A stretch of DNA of 64,000 bases, taken from Mycobacterium sp. WUMAC-067. GTDB taxonomy: Bacteria > Actinomycetota > Actinomycetes > Mycobacteriales > Mycobacteriaceae. The position numbers were made by a program, and so were the translations under genes. This document shows, piece by piece, positions 59,246-64,000 of the stretch. Below the pieces are notes generated by a model. The model was not told the DNA's origin. It did no database searches and saw only the letters and a list, made by a program, of their open reading frames with translations. How positions within the stretch are numbered: position 1 is the stretch's first letter; each line of letters begins with the position of its first letter. The stretch is from assembly GCF_020217485.1 (NCBI RefSeq), contig NZ_JAEKMI010000002.1, positions 1-64,000 of the forward strand, read 5' to 3'.

Positions 59246-60277
59246 GTGCGTCTTTCCGTCCTTGATCTCATCCCGGTGCGCACCGACCAGACGACCGGCG
59301 ACGCCCTGGCGGCCACCGTGCAGCTGGCGCAGGCCGCGGATCGGTTGGGCTTTACCCGCTACTGGGTCGCCGAGCACCACAACATGCCTTCGGTCGGCGC
59401 CACCAGCCCGCCGGTGGTGCTCGCCTATCTGGCCCCGCAGACCTCGCAGCTACGGCTCGGCTCGGGCGGGGTGATGCTGCCCAACCACGCGCCGCTGGCG
59501 GTGGCCGAACAATTCGCGCTGCTGGAGGCGGCCGCCCCGGGTCGCATCGACCTCGGCATCGGCCGGGCGCCGGGATCGGACCCGGTGACCTCATATGCGC
59601 TGCGGGGTGGGCATGACGGTCGGGACATCGAGAACTTCCCCGAATACCTCGACGACGTGGCGGCGCTGATGAGCGCGCGCGGCGTGCGGGTTGCGTTGCG
59701 CTCCGGCGACTACACGCTCAAGGCCACCCCCGCCGCCGCGACCGAACCGCGCCTGTGGCTACTGGGTTCGTCGATGTATTCGGCGCATCTGGCCGCCGCC
59801 AAGGGGTTGCCGTACGTCTTCGCACATCACTTCTCCGGCAAGGGAACCGAAGAGGCGCTCGAGGTTTACCGCTCCCGCTTCAAGCTCAGTGCCGTGGCCG
59901 CCGAGCCGCGGACGTTTTTGACGGTCAACGCGGCGGTGGCCGAAACCCGGGAAGAGGCAACGGCGTTGATGTTGCCCAACCTGCAGATGATGGCCAGGCT
60001 GCGCACCGGGCAGCCGCTTGGGCCGGTGCCGCTGGTGGAGGAGGCGGCGACGGCCGAGCTGACGGGACCGCAGCAGGGGATCGTCGAGAGTGGTCTGCGA
60101 CGGGCCGTCCTGGGTGCACCGGCGGAGGCCGCCGAGCAGATCCGGGCGCTTGCCGAACGGTTCGGCGTCGACGAGGTGATGGTGAACCCGGTGGCTTCGG
60201 CCCGCCGCGGCACCGACCCCGACGCCGCACCGGCGCGCGTCGCGACGCTGGAGCTGCTGGCCAAAGAGTTGTTCTGA
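59246..60277 (+). CDS. Luciferase-like (LLM) flavin-dependent monooxygenase
   Basis: A 343-residue TIM-barrel oxidoreductase of the bacterial-luciferase superfamily. It has FTRYWVAEHHNMPSVGATSP (36-55), LRLGSGGVMLPNHAPLAVAE and GRIDLGIGRAPGSDP. It should use reduced FMN or F420; the family alone cannot decide. GTG 59246 is the first plausible start, with no clear ribosome-binding site. It converges with the GGDEF/EAL gene across 7 bases. I do not recall it at this position in M. tuberculosis. Confidence 0.87.
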   Translation: MRLSVLDLIPVRTDQTTGDALAATVQLAQAADRLGFTRYWVAEHHNMPSVGATSPPVVLAYLAPQTSQLRLGSGGVMLPNHAPLAVAEQFALLEAAAPGRIDLGIGRAPGSDPVTSYALRGGHDGRDIENFPEYLDDVAALMSARGVRVALRSGDYTLKATPAAATEPRLWLLGSSMYSAHLAAAKGLPYVFAHHFSGKGTEEALEVYRSRFKLSAVAAEPRTFLTVNAAVAETREEATALMLPNLQMMARLRTGQPLGPVPLVEEAATAELTGPQQGIVESGLRRAVLGAPAEAAEQIRALAERFGVDEVMVNPVASARRGTDPDAAPARVATLELLAKELF

Positions 60278-60284
60278 GTCCCGC

Positions 60285-63200
60285 TCAGGCCCGCGGGTTG
60301 GTCTGGCTGGGGCGGGGTTCGGGTGCGTTGTCGGCCATCCAGTGCCGTAACTCTTCCGGAGGCATGGGCGGGCTGTGCACGAAACCCTGGGTGATCATGC
60401 AGCCATAGCGGTGCAGGGCGTTCAGCGTGGTCTCGTTTTCGACGCCCTCGGCGACCAGGTCGGCGCCCAGGTTGTGCGCGAGCGCCACGGTCGAGCGCAC
60501 GATGGCGACCGATCGCGTGTCGTGGGCCAGGCGGGTTACGAAAATCCGGTCGAGTTTGAGCTCGTCGACCGAAACCTCTTGCAGGCGAGCCAATGACGAC
60601 CAGCCGGTGCCGTAGTCGTCGATCGATATGCGAATTCCCAGGCGTTGCAATGCGGCGACGGTGTTGCGGGATCGCGCGGAATCCATCAGCGCGCTCTCGG
60701 TGATCTCGAGGATGAGCGCGTCTGCGGGCAGGTCATAACTTGCGAGCAGCCGCTCGACGGTACCGACGAGCTCGATGTCGAGCAGGTTGGTCGTCGACAG
60801 GTTCACCGCGACGGTGAGCGTGATGCCCTGCTCACGCCAGCACCGGACCTGTTTGAGAGCCATGCTCAGTGTGCGGTTCGAGATCTTGCGCATCAGTCCG
60901 GCGCGTTCGGCGATGGGCAGAACTTCCTCGGGCAGCAGCGTTCCGCGGGTGGGGTGCTGCCAGCGCAGCACCGCCTCGACGCTGTGAACGCTGCCGTCGC
61001 GCCCGTCGATCTTGGGTTGGTAGTGCAATCTCAGCTCGTCGGTGTCGAACAATGCCGTGCGCAGGTCCTCGATGAGGTCGGGGTCGTTGTTCCGATAAAC
61101 CTCGAACGACGAGTCGTACACCGCGATCTTGCTGCGGGCGGACTTGGCGTGCGCCATCGCGGTTTCGGCGCGGCTCAGCAGCTCCTGCGGGCGGTCGCAG
61201 TGGTCGGGACACAGCGCGATGGCGATGCGGCCTTCGACTTGGACGGTGATCGGATCCAGGGCGATCGGCTCGCTCAACGACTCCAGCAGCCGGCCCGCCT
61301 GGGCGCTGGCGGCGGTGAGGTTGGCCCCGTCCGAGAGCAGCACGGCGAATTGGTCATCACCGACCCGCGCAAGCATGTCGTCGCGGCGGACGCTGCCGGA
61401 CAATCGGTTTGCGATATGGCACAGCAACTCATCGCCGAATTGGCGACCGATCGAGTCGGTGATCTCGCGAAAATCGCTGAGGCTCAACAACAACAATGCC
61501 CGCCGCGCGTGCGCTTTGCTTGGCAGCGACGACGGCCCCGGCGACGCCGAAGCGGGCAACGCGGTCAGCGCCGCCGCCAGTGAATGCCGGTTCGGCAGCG
61601 CGGTCAACTCGTCGGTCATGGCGTGCTTGCCGTGCGTGTGCAGCAGGCTCACGTCGCGGAAGGTCAGCGAGAACCGCCCCGTCGCCACGACCAGGCTCAA
61701 CGCCGCCAGCGTCGCGGCTGGTCGCGAATGATGCGCCAGGACAATCACTCCCAGTGCGACAACCGAGGTCATCGCCGGGGTGATATACGGGCTGAATCGG
61801 TACTTGGGCAATGGCGCCGCCGGCGACGAAGGGGACCAGCTGGCCATCGCGATGAGTAACGACGACGCCGGCCAGCAGGCATCCAGCAAGGTGCCGACCC
61901 GATACGAGCCGGCGGTCGTCTGGAACAGATACGCCCCGTCCGCCACCGCAAACAAGACCAACCCGGCCACCAGCAGAGCCCAACGAAATTCATTGCGCCA
62001 ACCGAGTATTGGCAACATGCCGGCGGCCAGGGCCAGGAGCACCAGGTCGATCCAGGGGTAGACCAGGCCCATCCAAACCGTCGCCGGTGTGCGTAACGTC
62101 GCCGCGCGCATGGGGCCCTCGGTCAAGGCCACGGCCACCGCCGCCAACGTCAGGGCGCACACCAGCGAGTCGAGCTGGATCGGGATCGGCAGCCGCTTGA
62201 ACCGTGCCCGCATGAGCAGCAGCAGCCCCGCGTAGACCAAGGGGTAGTACGCCAAGTACACCGGGTCGGCCACCGACGGGGACCGACCGTTGGGCACCCA
62301 CACGGCGTAGACGATGTCGCCCGCGGCCGAGAACGCCATAGCGGCGGCGATCAGTGACCACGCCAAGCGGTCGCCCGGGACGCGGCACACGCGAAGGGCA
62401 ACCAGGCCGGCCGCCAACACGTTCAGCGCCGAATACAGCGTCGTGGCCGAGAACATGCCATGTCCCGTATCCGGATGTACGACGCTGGACGCGGCGAAGG
62501 CGATCACCCCGATGGCCAGCACCGCGAAGCCGGCCTGGACAACGCTCGGCGGTCGACGGGGGGCTTGCGCGACATCGGCGGCGGGCGAGGTCGTGGGTGT
62601 TGTCGCGACGTCGGACACGGGCGGCGGCGGTGTCGCCTCGGCGCTGACGGCGACACGCGACGCAACCGCGGAATCCTGCGAACCGGGAGACGGCGGAAAG
62701 GCATACGGCAGCGGCCGGTCGGGCATGAAGCTGCGGATGCATTGCCCGCCTTCGCGTTTGGCGGCGTACATGGCGAGGTCGGCATGCCGCAGCAGCTGAT
62801 CGACCGTGCAGGCCGACGCGCCGGTGCACACCGTGAATCCGATGCTGGGCCGGACGGTGATCGGAATGCCGTCGATCAGAATGGCCCCGGTGAAGGCGTC
62901 GAGGATCCGATGCGCGGCCGCCTGCGATTCCGTGACGGAAGCCTCGATGACGGCCGCGAATTCGTCGCCACCAAGGCGGGCGATGGTGCCGGCTTCCCCC
63001 AACGCCGCGGTGAGCCGCCCGGCCACCCGGATGAGGAGCTCGTCGCCGGCGGGATGCCCCAGGGCATCGTTGACCGCCTTGAAGTTGTCGAGGTCCAGGC
63101 ACAACACCGCGATGGGCATGCCGTTGGGATGCCGGCGCGCCACCGCCTGTTCCAGGCGCTGCAGGAAGAGGGCCCGATTCGCCAGACCGGTCAGGTTGTC

Positions 63201-64000
63201 ACGAAAAGCTTCCCGCGCGACTTCCGACAACAGATGCTGGTTGTCGACCAGGACGACGAATTGGCGGGCCAGGACGGCGGCCACCAGTACGCCCAGCGCG
63301 GCCAGCATGGGATCGTGCAGCGAATTTCCCGCCGCGTGTGCCCAGACCGCCGCGGCGGCGAGGATCAACGGCAAGTAGGGCAGCCACAGCCGGGCCCGGA
63401 ATTCGATCTCATCCGGCGATGCCGGCGCGGGACCCTCGTGCACCGCGGACAGCGCCGCGAGCGCCAACAACGCCAGCCCGGCCACGCGGACCAGGTCACC
63501 GACACCGCCCGTGTGATAGCTGGCGATGCCGGTATAGAAGACCAGCGCCATGTCGGCGAGGCAGATGGTCGCGACGCCACCGGCGAGCAGGGTGCGGCTC
63601 GGCCGGTCACCGGGACGAGCCCGGGACAGCATCAGGATCGCCGTCGTCACCTGGATGATGTCGGCGAAGACCTCCGCCGAGGTCACCAGCCGTGCACCGG
63701 AATGCTTTTGCAGCTGCGCTTCGACCACGAACACCCAGGCGATGACGAACAGCGACGTCGCCACGATGAGACCGTCGAGAAGCAGACGCCGGGGACTGTT
63801 GCGAGACAACTGGGACAGCAGCACCAACGACGTCATGGCGCCGACCGGCCACAGCAGCAGCACGAACTCTGTCGCCGCGGGGTGGGTGGCGTGGTCGAAT
63901 TCCGGCCGCACGTCATAAACCGCCCAGATGACCTCCCCGGCCGCCCAACCGAGCAGGGCCGCGACCAGCGCCAGCCAGCCGTATCGTTGCCGCGGGGGCT
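60285..64000 (-). CDS. Giant membrane GGDEF-GGDEF-EAL c-di-GMP enzyme, 5' end outside the window
   Basis: A cyclic di-GMP synthase/phosphodiesterase. Counting from the internal GTG at 63911, residues run to 1208, but the frame stays open to the window edge (GWLALVAALLGWAAGEVIWA precedes), so the gene is cut. The order is: membrane block 1 (to 223), GGDEF 1 (230-395, intact G314-GDEF, no RxxD I-site), a Pro/Thr linker, membrane block 2 (456-751), GGDEF 2 (765-935, degenerate GDDQF 851-855 but with R842xxD845), and EAL (945-1195). The EAL residues E979, N1037, E1069, D1098-D1099, K1119 and E1155 all remain, although the motif reads EAVLR. The two membrane blocks resemble each other, implying internal duplication. 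Confidence 0.9.
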   Translation of the reverse strand, partial: PPRQRYGWLALVAALLGWAAGEVIWAVYDVRPEFDHATHPAATEFVLLLWPVGAMTSLVLLSQLSRNSPRRLLLDGLIVATSLFVIAWVFVVEAQLQKHSGARLVTSAEVFADIIQVTTAILMLSRARPGDRPSRTLLAGGVATICLADMALVFYTGIASYHTGGVGDLVRVAGLALLALAALSAVHEGPAPASPDEIEFRARLWLPYLPLILAAAAVWAHAAGNSLHDPMLAALGVLVAAVLARQFVVLVDNQHLLSEVAREAFRDNLTGLANRALFLQRLEQAVARRHPNGMPIAVLCLDLDNFKAVNDALGHPAGDELLIRVAGRLTAALGEAGTIARLGGDEFAAVIEASVTESQAAAHRILDAFTGAILIDGIPITVRPSIGFTVCTGASACTVDQLLRHADLAMYAAKREGGQCIRSFMPDRPLPYAFPPSPGSQDSAVASRVAVSAEATPPPPVSDVATTPTTSPAADVAQAPRRPPSVVQAGFAVLAIGVIAFAASSVVHPDTGHGMFSATTLYSALNVLAAGLVALRVCRVPGDRLAWSLIAAAMAFSAAGDIVYAVWVPNGRSPSVADPVYLAYYPLVYAGLLLLMRARFKRLPIPIQLDSLVCALTLAAVAVALTEGPMRAATLRTPATVWMGLVYPWIDLVLLALAAGMLPILGWRNEFRWALLVAGLVLFAVADGAYLFQTTAGSYRVGTLLDACWPASSLLIAMASWSPSSPAAPLPKYRFSPYITPAMTSVVALGVIVLAHHSRPAATLAALSLVVATGRFSLTFRDVSLLHTHGKHAMTDELTALPNRHSLAAALTALPASASPGPSSLPSKAHARRALLLLSLSDFREITDSIGRQFGDELLCHIANRLSGSVRRDDMLARVGDDQFAVLLSDGANLTAASAQAGRLLESLSEPIALDPITVQVEGRIAIALCPDHCDRPQELLSRAETAMAHAKSARSKIAVYDSSFEVYRNNDPDLIEDLRTALFDTDELRLHYQPKIDGRDGSVHSVEAVLRWQHPTRGTLLPEEVLPIAERAGLMRKISNRTLSMALKQVRCWREQGITLTVAVNLSTTNLLDIELVGTVERLLASYDLPADALILEITESALMDSARSRNTVAALQRLGIRISIDDYGTGWSSLARLQEVSVDELKLDRIFVTRLAHDTRSVAIVRSTVALAHNLGADLVAEGVENETTLNALHRYGCMITQGFVHSPPMPPEELRHWMADNAPEPRPSQTNPRA

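Overview
This window is high-GC actinobacterial DNA from a Mycobacterium. Gene content and order follow the Mycobacterium tuberculosis H37Rv stretch Rv1202 (dapE) to Rv1260 almost gene for gene. It differs at several loci: I see no PE/PE_PGRS genes, no VapBC33 or RelBE toxin-antitoxin genes, and nothing matching Rv1225c-Rv1228 or tap. In their place or added are a SUFU-domain gene, a malic enzyme, a duplicated short-chain dehydrogenase, an iron-regulated siderophore-interacting protein, a luciferase-like monooxygenase and a giant GGDEF/EAL protein. A slow-growing, Mycobacterium avium complex-like species is my best guess. That placement and all comparisons with H37Rv rest on remembered protein families, not on a search.

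Layout. 0.1-9.1 kb: dapE, a STAND-type ATPase, a LOG-family protein, fadD6, folP2, gpgS, a DivIVA-like membrane protein, tagA and a DUF3117 protein. 9.1-13.4 kb: divergent glgM/glgC and a CocE-type hydrolase. 13.4-17.3 kb: a TetR-regulated ABC efflux operon with two palindromic operators. 17.4-21.6 kb: an O-methyltransferase, then the envelope-stress module sigE-rseA-htrA-tatB. 21.6-27.6 kb: mrp, a lytic transglycosylase, and DUF1003, MgtE/CBS-like and small membrane proteins. 27.6-32.6 kb: the trehalose importer lpqY-sugA-sugB-sugC with a coupled SUFU gene. 32.6-37.1 kb: corA, mdh, malic enzyme and lpqZ. 37.1-42.8 kb: two paralogous SDRs and kgd. 42.9-50.1 kb: membrane protein, MFS exporter, nuclease-helicase and lprE. 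50.2-57.2 kb: DEAD-box helicase, acyltransferase, sip, TetR, CYP130-like P450 and an FAD-linked oxidase. 57.2-64.0 kb: udgB, FAD monooxygenase, luciferase-like monooxygenase and a GGDEF/EAL protein that runs off the right edge.

Together these genes cover alpha-glucan and methylglucose-lipopolysaccharide precursors (gpgS, glgC, glgM), trehalose recycling (lpqY-sugABC), the 2-oxoglutarate/malate node (kgd, mdh, malic enzyme), envelope stress (sigE-rseA-htrA), protein export (tatB) and efflux.

Two sequence-level patterns stand out. Many genes start directly on an ATG/GTG lying 5-8 bases after a TANNNT -10 element, which predicts leaderless transcripts. A 39-base element recurs in intergenic DNA. 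No rRNA, tRNA, insertion sequence, prophage or CRISPR array was recognised, and no gene-free stretch exceeds 300 bases. The most novel-looking item is the tandemly duplicated membrane-GGDEF protein at the right edge.
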